Assembly: GCA_009617715.1 (NCBI GenBank)
Contig: VTFK01000008.1
Coordinates: 1,550,001 to 1,614,000 of the forward strand
Direction: 5' to 3'
DNA from: Plectrocnemia conspersa
Lineage: Eukaryota > Arthropoda > Insecta > Trichoptera > Polycentropodidae
DNA length: 64,000 nucleotides
Shown piece after piece: positions 26,641-38,814 of this stretch (the stretch's first letter is position 1; each line of letters opens with the position of its first letter). Below the pieces are notes generated by a model. That model was not told the origin of the DNA, did not search any database, and was given only the letters and a program-made list of their open reading frames with translations. The position numbers and the translations under genes are program-made.

Positions 26641-27199
26641 TAAATTAAAATTTTAAATAAGTGAGAAAAGAAATGCTATAGTTAATCCTTATAAAAGTTA
26701 TTTGATAAGACTTAACTGAAGAGAATGTATTATTTTTTAATATTTAAATTTAATGGATAACTTTAGAAGCTCAATTCTTTGCTAGTATATTTTTACAATT
26801 ACTTCACGGGGAAAGCAATGTTTCTCCCTTCATCCCTTTTGCATATAAAAGACAGATTTCAATAACCCCAAAGGAAATGCAACGACTCATCATAACATGC
26901 ATTACATTGCATTTTTGTAACCCCTCCAAAAAAAAAAAAAATAACATTCAATATAGAACGTTACACTGCAACAAAATTAAAAGTTCAATTAATAAAAAAT
27001 ATTTTTTTAGAAAACCGTTAAATTCAGCAATTAAAAACCCTAATATTACGATTAATTTTTTGCCTTATCAGTTTATTACTGTCACTTTATAAAATATTTG
27101 AAAAAAGTGTGGAATCTTTGGGAAATAAAATTATTAATTAACAGTTACCACGATAATCATTTTACAACACATAAATTTAATAGTTTAACGGAGCTAACT

Positions 27200-27450
27200 T
27201 TAATATGAAAAAGAGTATGGGGCTTCTTAAAGTTAGATATAGAAACAGCTTTCGACACAGTATGACATAAGCCTCGCTTTAAAGGGTTTGGTGGCAGTGC
27301 GACCCTTTGACTGATATTTAATAAAAAAATACAATCATAATCTATAAACAATTAATCAGACTAATTTTATCATATGCCTATCCGGTGTAATACTAATTCT
27401 TCTAAATTACAAGTCATTCAAAATAAAGCTATAATATCAACAAATAAATA
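27200..27450 (+). pseudogene. Non-LTR reverse transcriptase remnant, internally deleted
   Basis: Frame pieces read LLKLDIETAFDTV and HKPRFKG, matching the (D)IxxAFDxVWHxxLxxK block of jockey-like reverse transcriptases (first catalytic Asp region). About 110 bp further come ILSYAYP-like and KLQVIQNKAI-like words, which in intact elements lie far downstream after the catalytic core. A deletion must have removed the YADD region. Confidence 0.6.
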
Positions 27451-27459
27451 ACACCGTCA

Positions 27460-30400
27460 TTTTCATACCAGATTAATTAGTATTTATTAATAAACGTATT
27501 CCGGGAAACCTCACTAACCCACTAATCTTGTAAATATGTGACAACAAACAATCAAATTTAAATGGCAAAACATTGCTTTAGAGGCAATATATCAATGGTT
27601 CCAGATCTTTATCAATTTATTGTTTTTTTAATCTTTATTTATATTTTTCTTTAGCTAAAATTAAAAAAGTTTTTTTAATTTTTTTTTCTAAATTGTAACC
27701 ACTATAATTTTATTTTATATCCATATTTTTGTTAAATTGTAGCTTATAACAAATTGTAAACATAAAAATGGTTATAAAACAGTAACATGTATAGTATATA
27801 TAATTGGTATGTTTGTTATTATTAAAATAAATAATATAAAAATAAAACAGTCGATTTTATATTAATATTTTTTTATTTAATTCCTTCTTTACACATAGAT
27901 ATTATCATTATAACAGTGACACTTTGTTTCCATTTGCTGTTTTTTTTCGTAAATAACCAAACTCCTGTTACAAAGTTTAAATCATCAACTATCAGTAATT
28001 ACAAATATTACATTAATATATGAAATACATAACATTTTGTTTAATATACATATATTATAATAATATACACGATCATACAGTATGCGAATTACAAAAATAT
28101 TACATATACCATAAATATCAGGAATACATTCCTGATGATCTACACAAACTTCAGGCCATAGTTTAACTTTGCCAAATGAGCGAAAATATCATCACGAAAA
28201 AGAGAAAATTTACATACATAAATTAAAGAAATCAACTTAAAAAAAAAGTTGTTTTAGACATATAAAATAAATATAATTTAAACAATCAGCTAAATAGGTA
28301 TAATATAATAGTTGTCGCTCTATTTAATGGCACAGCATCGTGCACATGAAAGTAATTTAAATATACTTTCCTCTTCACTTACGTTTACTATATAAGAAAA
28401 CAATAAAAAATAAGAATCTAATTAACCCTCGCGTATCAGAATTGTCAAATTGTAAATAGTCAAATAAATATAATTAGTTTTTTGAATAATCAATATTTTT
28501 AAACACGCAATATAATTAATGACAGTCGATTTATATAAAAAAAATTAAATGGAAGGTTAAATAGATGGGATTATTTTACACAAGATTGTTAAACGAAAGA
28601 AAAATAGTTCCCTAAGAAAGACGTCTTTTCAATTTAAAATAAACGTTTTTTTTTTTAAATATATTATTTATAAAGTGAACTTAAAAAATATTATTAAGAC
28701 AATATATTTATATGTTTACATTTATGTACATATAAATAAAATTATTTTTCTCTTCAATATAAACAATGAATTATATTCAGGTCCCAGATGTAACTTCATA
28801 TTCGAATTAAAAAAATAAATCAACAGGTGCTCATAACCTGGGCCCTAAGACGATTTAAAACGAAAATCACCACGAATTTTTCTTATATTTTATTAGATTT
28901 TTTTGAAGATCAGGATTACAATCATATTTCAACACCGAACAAATAGCGCATTTAAGGGTCAAATATTTATATTCTAAATTCGTTTAGTTAACTTTTCACC
29001 AAGCACACTAACTAACCAAGCCATTGGCCATACCTATTTTGTTATCAAAATATGGAACACATTTGTATTTTTTTACAATATATTATCTGGCATCGCTATA
29101 AAATTCTTATTTTTTTTTCTTTCGCCAATATTCGATGGTCGATCTTATTTTATTTTTTTATATATAAATTTATTAGGCGTTTATTTACGACACATACGCT
29201 GATGCTTGAAAAAAATATATTACTATTATTATTGTTTACCATATCGTTTATATTATTGTTTATCGCATGAATGAGGTATTCTTCAATTAACTGTATGTAT
29301 TTATATTATCAATAAAATTCACTAGACTGTTTCGTATTGGCTAAAATAATATTTTCATTTAAGGCATACTACCTAATTGCACCAATATATGCATAAGGTG
29401 TAAAGTTGTAGAATCTTTTGCCACCTTACATATTCAATAATTAATGCAAGTCTTTTGGGATTCGTGGATTAACTGTCGTAAACAATAAAAAATTTAACTA
29501 ACTAACTTATAACGTCTATTTAATTTATTTAGCATACATCTATACTTTGTCAAATAAGACATACTTTTTATACGAAAAAGCACCTGCGTCTCAAGCAACT
29601 AACATTTTGTATCTATTTAATAACCTAATTTTTCATATTATGTAAGTATAATTAATTTAACACTTTTGACGGTACAAACGCTTGAAAAGATCACAATTCG
29701 TTATCATAATATAATAAAATTTAGCAGAGAAACGCAACGAAATTTCAATTTATTAAAAAAAAAAACACAAGTCAAAATAGGAAAAACTTGAGACGATTTA
29801 ATTAATCGATATATACTTAAAACGACTATAACAACAACTAAACAATAAATCAAACCATCACTTAACTATATATTTATCTATGGCACACATGTATATGGTA
29901 TGGACTCTTGAGGAGGCAATATTCCGATCTATTATAAATGTTGTAATGTTTATAAAATAAAAAAAATGTTCATAATTCAACATATCAAAATCTAATATGA
30001 CTACTTACGAGTTAATCTTTTTAAGATAAACATATAAGGCTATTGAGATCTTAACATGAACTTTAACCTTATATACGCATTATCCACAACACTACAATAC
30101 ATGAATGAATATACAAAAAAAGCAAAAATTATAATAAAATACATTGTACGTCCTTTTTAAACTTATCGGTAGTAATCGAAATAATTTTTGTAATGGAACA
30201 TAATTTATATTTTACTAATTGACTAAATATAATTATTTCTTCTATTACATTATATAATAGTATATTCTCGCGAATAATTGCACCACCTGAAACAATAAAA
30301 CAACATTAATTAGTATTTAATTGAATACGATATTATGTTTTATTAAATAAAAACGTATTTTAAAATTAGATGTGTTACTAAAGCGATTTTTCAGTTATTT

Positions 30401-31790
30401 TCCCGAAAGAAAAATCTTTTCCTTTAGCAGGTTGACAGGACCGCATTTAAATAATTACTCCACATAAAGGGTCTAACAGAGCGGTAAATTTAACCGCTTA
30501 GAAAACAATTAGAGTGGATAAAAATCTGCAAACGGAGTCAAAATACCCCCATTTTTTTCTCTCAGCAACTTAAAAATTCTCTTTTTAATTTAATTTTCCC
30601 CGGGATAATTTAAAATTTACTTCGGTTAAGTCGCTTGAGGGCTCTCTTACTATTTTTCCGCTTAAAGAGTATAAAAGATTTCGGCTGCGAACGCCACAGC
30701 CAAAACACGAATTAATTATTATCGCCGAAATGTAATTAGCGATTTTTTTCTGGTCCTCATCGAAAAAATATTGACCCAAAAATAACCAGTCGATACAGGG
30801 CCGAAATTGGCTGATTTTTTTTACTACTACTTTCTTCGACCTTATGTAACACCGGTTAGCTCGCAGTTGTCTTACATTTGAATTGAGAATCTCCCCTTCC
30901 GCTTTTCGGAACAGAATAGAGACATTAGGTCCAGAGAACAAAATTTCTCAGCTTTCTCCCCTACACGGTATTCCAAATATTTTTATATTGCAATTAAACA
31001 AAGCACATATATTAAAAGTACTATTACATTTTATAAAATAATTACTGAATAAAATTTAAATTGCAAAAATATAATAGCGACATGATAAATAAATAAATAT
31101 TATGAAAATGCTGTTCATTGACATTTGAAGTATAATTTTACTCTATTAAATAAAAGTGTAAATAATCTATAAGGCAGTATCTAACTCACGCTTAAGAACT
31201 GACAGTACAGACAGAAATACAGAAGAAATATGAAAAAATAGCTTTTATTAGTATTAATAATATAAATAAAAAAATATTTTTTTAATCGCTTGCATTGCAA
31301 TTGTAACTGTAACAATTAAAACAGCGTAGCTTATTTTATTAATACTTTGAAAAAGCAATGTCTCTCAAAATATATGCATTAAAAAAATATGTATATAATT
31401 CTAAATAGTTTCACCTTGTAACATTTGCTTTTAAGTATTCAAAACTCCAGGCAAATATTTAAAATATTATTGCAAAATAGATTTTATGTAAAAAAAATTT
31501 TAGTTTAAAATCGCAAAGCGAGAAATCAATTGATATTTTCATTAATATTTGCTATTTTGATCAAAAAGAAATACCATAAATTGTTCAAACGCGCAGCAAC
31601 AATTTTTTCATATTTTTCTTATAAACTTTATTAACTGAAATTGTAATATTCACTATTTAAAATATTTTTAAGCCTTTGACAAAAACGGTAAAAAATCTCA
31701 TATTAATATTAACCATGCAATCTTATGTAATTGTAGTTGTATATACATATATTTTTTAAGTGAGTTAATTTTATTATTATTTATTATTTT
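27460..31790. other. AT-rich intergenic DNA with one GC-richer island
   Basis: Low-complexity A/T sequence; no gene recognised. The island at 30560-30960 is listed separately. Confidence 0.45.
30560..30960. other. GC-richer island, possible conserved noncoding element
   Basis: Contrasts with its flanks. It carries short pyrimidine/purine runs and CpG. A 118-codon reverse-strand frame (start MFSGPNVSILFRK) has no recognisable domain and no splice support. The composition alone could generate it. Confidence 0.35.
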
Positions 31791-31800
31791 ACGTCGCTAG

Positions 31801-31917
31801 TGTTATTCACATGACATTTTGCTGCTAAACATGAAGCGAGGCTCCAACAGCACGTCAACATCGAGGCATCAAACTCCTCAATGTGAACAACTTAAAAAAA
31901 CGGCTGAAGAGGACTAA
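31801..31917 (+). CDS. Possible terminal coding exon, unknown protein
   Basis: After an AG (TACGTCGCTAG, preceded by a T-rich tract) the frame reads CYSHDILLLNMKRGSNSTST then SRHQTPQCEQLKKTAEED and TAA. The amino-acid composition (Ser/Thr, charged residues) and the locally higher GC are coding-like, but it is only 38 codons. It might be an alternative 3' exon of the gene that uses 32622-32971. It could equally be chance. I do not recognise it. Confidence 0.25.
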   Translation, partial: CYSHDILLLNMKRGSNSTSTSRHQTPQCEQLKKTAEED

Positions 31918-32621
31918 GCCCTTCGAATTAATTTAGTTATCATTAGTGACACTCATTTACCATTATAGACGCCAATGTGTAAACATAGTGTTTAAAAACG
32001 TAAATTATTTTTGGTCATAAACAAGACCAGTTTCATTCAGGAAAAAAAATTATGTTAGGTAATCCTAATAGTTTTAATACAAAATTTGCAGTTAAGCTTA
32101 CGTGACTTTAATTTTAAGCAACGCTTTAACTTATTAAATATATCTTTCTAACAACAGATTACACTATAAAAAAATTAATAACATGTATAAAATCAGTTAT
32201 AAACATATAAAATGCATATATGCTAGAAAAAATCTAATGGCTGTAATATTATATACAAAATTTTTTGAAAGATTGACTGACGATTTTTATACAAAAAATT
32301 TTAGTTTTTCTACTTTAATGAATCATAATCTGCTTAAAATTTTAAATAATTAAATATATACTATTGTATATATTATACATATGTGCAGTAAAAATAGTAA
32401 TAATATATTAAGAAATGGATCAAGGTGTAATGGATACAATTAAAAAAAGTATTATTTCAGAAATATTTTTAGACAGGTATTCTGAATTCTGAAAAGCGTA
32501 TGACATTTATAAAGCTGGTAAAATATTCGTAATGCACTGAGTGAAATTTCAATATCTATGATAAGTAATATTTGTAGCCGAAATCCATTACTAAATTATT
32601 AAAATTTACATTTTTTTATAG

Positions 32622-32971
32622 CTCAGCATTTAAAGTGCGACACCCACTTTATAAACACCGTGTGCTACGACTCGCCCGAAGATATCGCCATACAAGAGGA
32701 GCACATTTCAATGGGAAACGTTTCAGTCGACGAATCTTCACCGCGGCGCCGGGGCTCCCCCACAGACCACCCCATAGAGAACACCCCTCGGATCCACGGG
32801 GAACTCCCCGCGAATTTTCCCAAGTCAGCCGACTGCTACGACCATCCCCAACCCCGACGAGAGGAATTTTCACCGACCCCCCAGGTTCGGCGGCGCCGCG
32901 TCGGTCAGCCACTGGGGCCATCTATCTCTCGATACTTTACCCACCCACCCCGTTATCTGCCGACCACGTGA
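32622..32971 (+). CDS. Probable terminal coding exon, unrecognised protein
   Basis: A T-rich tract and TTTATAG acceptor precede an open frame with coding-like composition. It starts QHLKCDTHFINTVCYDSPED, continues IAIQEEHISMGNVSVDESSP, runs through a Pro/Arg-rich tail (PRRRGSPTDHP, FPKSADCYDHPQPRREEF) and ends RYFTHPPRYLPTT with TGA at 32969-32971. GC content far exceeds the flanks. The frame has no Met at the acceptor, so it would be a 3' exon of a plus-strand gene whose other exons I cannot identify. Overlapping open frames in two other registers (125 and 90 codons) are Arg/Pro-rich and look like compositional shadows. The acidic/basic tail resembles a cytoplasmic C-terminus, but the family is unknown. 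Confidence 0.45.
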
Positions 32972-33399
32972 ACACCAGGAAACGGGAGGAGACGAATCGT
33001 AAAATTTCATAGAATTAATAATAATAAGAAGAAAAAACTTTGAACCGAGCAATTATCGGCTCTTTCTTGAAGCATTGATTTCAAATTAAGCTCCATATTG
33101 ACAACGTTTCCCAAAATGTGGTCCGCTGCCAAAGATCGTTTCTCACAAAATACACCTACATATGCATATATTAAGAGGATGTTATGTTTATCTTATATTG
33201 GTATATTCACAATTATTTTAAAAGCATAAAATCCGATTTTTTACGAGACATTCCTTTTTGTATTGGATATTTTTTACGAACAGGTAGATAAACAATATCC
33301 AGAGATTTAGTAATTAAGTAAATGTAAAATATATATGCTGCAATAAATAGATAATTCGATTAGTCGATGGCGTTAATGGAATTGTGGCGGCAGACGTGA

Positions 33400-33700
33400 G
33401 TCTCATAGACGGAAAAAAGAATGGAATTATTGTATATAGTGTAATAGAATTATAAAATGGTGTGCCGACGAGTTAAGGTATGACACGTGAAAATCAAACA
33501 GTTAAGTGACAAGAGTGAGTGAGAGATAAGAGCTTGCGTCACATGCGTTCCGCACGCCCATTTCTTCTCACTCACTCTCGTCACTAACACGCGAGCGAGC
33601 GAAATGGAATGTACCTCACCGTACGCGCCTGTTAACAACCAAGTTCAGTTCCCAAGCCTCCGCCAGATACGAACGATAGTTGTGGTGTGAGACACCTTTG
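33400..33700. promoter_or_regulatory. CpG-rich segment with hairpin, possible promoter
   Basis: Has a marked CpG content (GCACGCCC, ACGCGAGCGAGCG, CCGTACGCGCC) and GAGTGAGTGAGAGA / CTCACTCACTCTC words. It may be a promoter or first noncoding exon, or an independent element. No TATA box or start codon can be tied to it. Confidence 0.3.
33506..33584. other. Hairpin with 19-bp arms
   Basis: GTGACAAGAGTGAGTGAGA (33506-33524) and TCTCACTCACTCTCGTCAC (33566-33584) pair with a single mismatch around a 41-nt loop. Pairing continues with a bulge outward (GTTA/TAAC) and partly inward (GATAAG/TTTCTTC). The size is within the range of an insect microRNA precursor. Confidence 0.5.
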
Positions 33701-33704
33701 GGTA

Positions 33705-36670
33705 CATTGCACAATATTAATTATTTATTTATATGTATTCTAAAAATGCAATCTGCAATAAATTTAATAATTGTAGACTTAATAAGTACACACAACTCAT
33801 TGTGAACCAATGTTCAGTGACTTCTATATGTTTGGACCCCAAAAAAGAGGCGTTGAAAGTCATTGCTTTTGACAATTTTTTAGAGGACTTTATGAACTTT
33901 GTTTTCGCTATTTTTTTGCTTTAAAAATGCAATGTAAAAACATTTATAGCAGCCTTGTACATAATACCAAGCTCATATAGTAGCTTTTTAGTCAATCTCA
34001 ACTCAAACTAAATGATCTACCAAATCTTCTAAATATATTTCAAAATAATTAAATATATTTTAGCTGCTCATTTTATAATTGCATTTTTTATACAATTCTA
34101 CATTCTTTAAACAACATAAATTTATTGCTGCACAATTAGTCTTTATGACCATATTTAAAACAAAGGCATTTTTTCTTAGCCTTTCTTTTCCCTCTAAAAA
34201 AATATATTATATTAATGGCATATTATGATCCTAAGAACAATATAATCCTGAATCTCAAACTCTTAAGCCCCCGTAAAGAAAATCAAAAGTTTGGGGAGCA
34301 TTGCCTTACTTAAAACCTCCGGCGCCTTTACTATCGTTAGATCGAACTTTTTAATGTTACTATTGCGTTTTTTTGCTGTTTTAAACTGAATAGATTTTTA
34401 TCGAACGAGTGTCGCTTTTTTTGCTTATCGTTGATATTCCGCACGGTATCATTAAGGGGATAGTTTTGAATGTGCATTTCATTTTGATAATATTCACACG
34501 TGCATGTTGATCGTGCACCTAATCGAACTTTGGATCAACGTATCAAGCAAGTCCCTTGATAATATAGTTGATATTTTAGCGAATATGTACACATTTAAAA
34601 CAATTTTTCCTTATTATCAATATGACGATTTACAATACATTAGCATGAATGTTATCTCATGCGTTTTAACGACAATGAACAATTTTCATTTACCATTTCA
34701 AAAAATTAATTCCCATTATCTATTACTTGCATATAGAATATTACTGGTAGTCCATAGAAGCAAATAACTAAGAATTACTAATAAAAGTAAAATCAGATCT
34801 TTTAATTATTTATTACACAGTTTAATTATTTTTCATTGTATATTATATATTATTTATTCAACTTAATCATATATTATTTATGTATTACTTGTAATAAAAA
34901 AAATCAATAATAATAGATAATTAAAAGAATTAATTTTTGAATAACAATATTTTAATTATCACTGTATAAGCTATAAAAGTCGCCGAGTATTGACCTAAAA
35001 AACCTATGTTCATATGTATAAATTGGGTATTTTAAATTCTTTGATAATGTATTACTTAAGCTCATAGAGAATATCTTATATGTAGTAAAAAAATCTGTCG
35101 TGTCTGAAATATAGACATTAATAATTATATTATAATTATAAAAATTGATCATCACAGATTAGATATTTTCAGACTTTTTCACGGATAAATATCGTGATTA
35201 ATAATTCAAAATAAAATTAAGCTTATCATGCATAGGGACAAATTTATTGTAAGCTGCAATAATAGTTAGTAATTAATAAAATAAATGTCACTAATTCCCT
35301 AAGGACACTCAGTTGTAAAGCATTAGGCTAATGCCTGTCACGTATAAATAAATAAATTCACACAAATAACTAGAAAAATCAATGACAATAGTATAGATTG
35401 TATCATATATAATATGTATGTTACACTGAAAGTGTATTACCCGTGTAGTTATATATTTTAACTAATTCAGTTAAGACATAATAAACAGTTGCAATTTCAC
35501 TGCTCAGTATAACGTATTTCAGAGATTCACGAAAGTGTGACGTTAAATCGTTCGACAAAATACAACAGTACTAAATATTTTATTTATTAATAAAAGCAAA
35601 TCAAACTTAATCTAGTGAAAGTTCAGAAACTTTAGTTGGTTCTATAAATGTTAACTAGATTCTTTCATAAAATTAACATATAATATTTTTTTGTAGCGTC
35701 AAAACTTACACATAAATAACAATATAGAAACATTTAATAAAGATTGCTATTAGTTGTACATAAGATTTAAAATGTAGCTAATGCGTATTATAGTATTTTA
35801 AAATGAAATTATATTTCAACAGTATGTAAATTTACTAAATCATATGAAAATACATTTTCAGCGGTAGATACATATTTTTACTAGCGAAAATATAGTAAAT
35901 TTGCTGTTTAAGCCCCATACCTAAGCAATTAAAAGTACAAAAACTATAGTTAGATTCAGAACTTGCTTAAGTTAGGTTTGATTAATTCGTTTGAGTTAGG
36001 TTTGGGTTTAAACTACAAATAAACGTTTCAAAACTGTAAAATTAAGTTGTATGGACATTTTAGAGCAGCATATCATTTTACTAGAACCATCAGGATTTAT
36101 ATATCTTTGCTATGCGATGAAAATGTATTCGGGTATCACTATCATTTTACTCACACGTCAGTAAAAATTATACAACCACTGATATATATACATCTCTTGA
36201 AGGATAAAATGAAAGATGTTGTCATCGCTTTCTTATAAACGAGATATATTTATAATATTTACCAAAAAAGATATGGGCTATTTTTAAATACTAGGCAAGA
36301 AATCAAGAATTGTATGTATATGAAATTACCAACTTACTCGTCGCTCTTCATATAAATGATTCCAATGAATAAGAAAAGCAACAGAGTATTTATAATAACA
36401 CGGGCTACGTTTAAATATGCAATTTATTTTCAAGAATTCATGAGTCTACCATATCTTTTGCACATACAATTTACAAGATATTATAGAATAAGAATAAGAA
36501 TAAAAGTGAAATTGTAATTTCATGGAATATTTTTAAAATATATTTTTTGAGATTTTGAGGTGTAAGAAACTGTCAATATGCTTGTCGTATATGTACTACA
36601 TATATATTTTTAGTAGGTACATACACCTATAAGGTTATACGGTTCTGTTTTTTATATATATTTTCGCCAT
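33705..36670. other. AT-rich intergenic DNA, nothing firm
   Basis: An 87-codon plus-strand frame at 34504-34767 (MLIVHLIELWINV) has no similarity I recognise and AT-driven composition. No repeats beyond short simple sequence. Confidence 0.45.
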
Positions 36671-36679
36671 GAATAAAAA

Positions 36680-37240
36680 ATCCTAGACGCGCGGTAATAA
36701 TGACGTCCCTGTGAGACGTCGTCTCGCTGGCGTCACCATGGCTACCATTCACCATCTGAAAATGTGCAGAAACTTCGTCTCATACGCGTAATGATGATTT
36801 CTGATAGAAGGGAGAAAACGAAACGGCCTCACCAGATAACGCGAATTTACATCCACATTCTCTGCGAAAGAAAAAGGCACAGAATTTCTAAAGAAAGCCA
36901 ACGATTGCGGTAGCTTTAATGGCGAAATAAAAGTATACTGCCGACATTCGCACGTATCGTTGACACACATTGGATTTTTTTTTCTTTGACACTGAATTAT
37001 TTATTTATTATTTTTATAAAAATATATTTTACAAATTTGTTTGAGCAATTATTAATATTGTATGTTTGTATTTGCTCGAGAGCAGCTTGTTGATCTTGTG
37101 TGGCACATTGAGCCGTAAACAACTGAAATGCTCGTACGACCACTTGTTGCAAGATCCCGAGGATACGTATAAAAGCTCATTTTTGTGGCCAATGTACTGC
37201 GGGAGCTTGATGGATTCGAAGCGCTTGAAAAATTGAGCAA
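36680..37240. other. GC-richer patch, unassigned
   Basis: CpG-containing sequence including TGACGTCC and GAGACGTCGTCTC (a palindromic ACGT/GACGTC-type motif) at 36700-36725. An open plus-strand stretch at about 37040-37233 (includes KQLKCSYDHLLQDPEDTYKS) lacks a start codon and a good acceptor. Regulatory DNA or a fragment of an old gene are both possible. Confidence 0.25.
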
Positions 37241-37664
37241 TTAATTAAACAACAATACAAAAGGCACGGCAAATTCGAGGAAGATCAATAGTAAACGTTG
37301 TTGCTGTTAAGAATACCTAATAATTTATACTGTGTTGTGCTAAAACAATATTTATGAAAAACTACGTAATTAAATATAAACACAAGCGTTACATTCGAAT
37401 AAAAAATAATATTAATATGTTCCACAATAATAGTAAAAATATAATTAAAAAGCTGTTAACTAGATTCTATTATTAAAATAACGTATACGTACATCAATTA
37501 AAAGTACTTGAAATGTGCTTTTATGTTTTAATCTTTTTTGTAGCGAAAATTAAAATTAAAAGATATAAGCATTTAACAATATTTTTTTAATAATCTTTTA
37601 CTAACAAATATTGTTATTACTTTACGTATTATATTATACATATGTTACTAGTATGAATATAATT

Positions 37665-38110
37665 TCACTGTGGGAGTTACAACCACCCGTACAATTAACT
37701 TAAAGGTCATTCTAACTACTATTTCGAACAAATAAAAAAAATTACTCGTCATGAAAGTAAGGTCCTAAGAACACAATAGAGTTCAGTGCAAAACAATTGC
37801 GGTAATAATAGTTATTATTTCATAAGCCACCTATAAGCACATTCATCCCGAGACGTTAATCACTTATTACCACCCATAAGTACTGAAAAAATATCCTTTT
37901 GTGTTAATGGATGCGCGATAGACAATGCGTTTTAGAAGAACTATTGTCATTGTTACCTCTTATCAACGATCGCCAAAAGTGACCAGCTGGAAGTCGTTAA
38001 CATGCTTCGTACATGTTTCTTAGAAGTAATGCAATTGGCCCACCAACATCCTCATCTACGATTCGTCAGAACTGTCTTGAATCAGCAATATAAAATATGT
38101 GAGACAAAAG
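37665..38110. repeat. Dispersed repeat, copy 1 (partner 60670-60960)
   Basis: Shared words in the same order include TTACAACCACCCGTACAATT / TTTCAACCACTTGCACAATT, ATTTCGAACAAATAAAAA / GTTTCGAACAAAAAAAT, and ATGCAATTGGCCC...CATC(T)CTCATCT(A/G)CGATTCGTCAG. The family is not recognised. Confidence 0.75.
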
Positions 38111-38385
38111 GGCACAAGAAAGACAGAGAAAAACGCCCCTGATAGTCGCAGATGGTCTAGAATCACAAGACTGTCAAAAATCACCACTTACGTCGATTTG
38201 TATACGTTTCACGTCTATCAAATGACAATTTACAGCAGCAAATAATTTTACTAGCAACTGTCATATAAATTATATTTTCACTAGTAGAAATTAAAATCTA
38301 TCGGTGTAAATGTTTTTTGATATGATTTCACTAAAAATATAATTTCACCGGTAATGAAATATATCTACTTAAACCTAACTGTCAG

Positions 38386-38810
38386 TTGTAATGAGAATCT
38401 AAGTTTTTGGCAACAATATTTTTTTAGATATATTATGGCAGAAATTCGTAATGGTTTTTAAGAGAATTTTTTTAATTTTTAAATAATATATTTTTTAATT
38501 TTTAAATAATAAACTATTCGAGAAATAAAAAAAGTCAAAAGATCAAAAATATTATGTGGCATAAAATATATGAATGTTAAAAGGAAAATATTTTTTTATA
38601 TCTTGCACACACAAATTCACTAAATTTTGTCCAGAAGGATTTTTTTATAAAAAGTGTTTTTTCGCAAAAATTAAAACAAAAGGTGTATCCCAAAAGTTTG
38701 TACAATTTATGTTGCATTCACGTAACAGTGTAATGAGAATCTATGTTGATGGCAACAATATTTTTTTTAGATATATTATGGCAGAAGTTTGTAATTGGTT
38801 TTAGGAACAT
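38386..38810. repeat. Direct repeat of ~75 bp, two copies
   Basis: TGTAATGAGAATCTA, GGCAACAATATTTTTTTAGA and TATATTATGGCAGAA occur at about 38388-38460 and again at about 38730-38803. Part of the second copy lies in a 76-codon open frame, which is probably not a gene. Confidence 0.85.
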
Positions 38811-38814
38811 GATA

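Noticed and set aside
30585..30941. 118-codon reverse frame in the 30.6-kb island
   Set aside because: Sits entirely in a GC-shifted island and shows no domain or splice sites. Chance openness is likely.
32635..33012. 125-codon frame overlapping the 32622 exon, and the opposite-strand 90-codon frame
   Set aside because: Arg/Pro-rich translations typical of GC-rich sequence read in the wrong register. The register ending at 32971 has the acceptor and more natural composition.
34504..34767. 87-codon plus-strand frame as a gene
   Set aside because: Composition is AT-driven (Ile, Leu, Tyr, Asn rich), with no homology I recognise and no regulatory context.
37040..37233. Plus-strand open stretch with KQLKCSYDHLLQDPEDTYKS
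   Set aside because: It looks mildly coding-like, but there is no start codon, no convincing acceptor and no homology I recognise.
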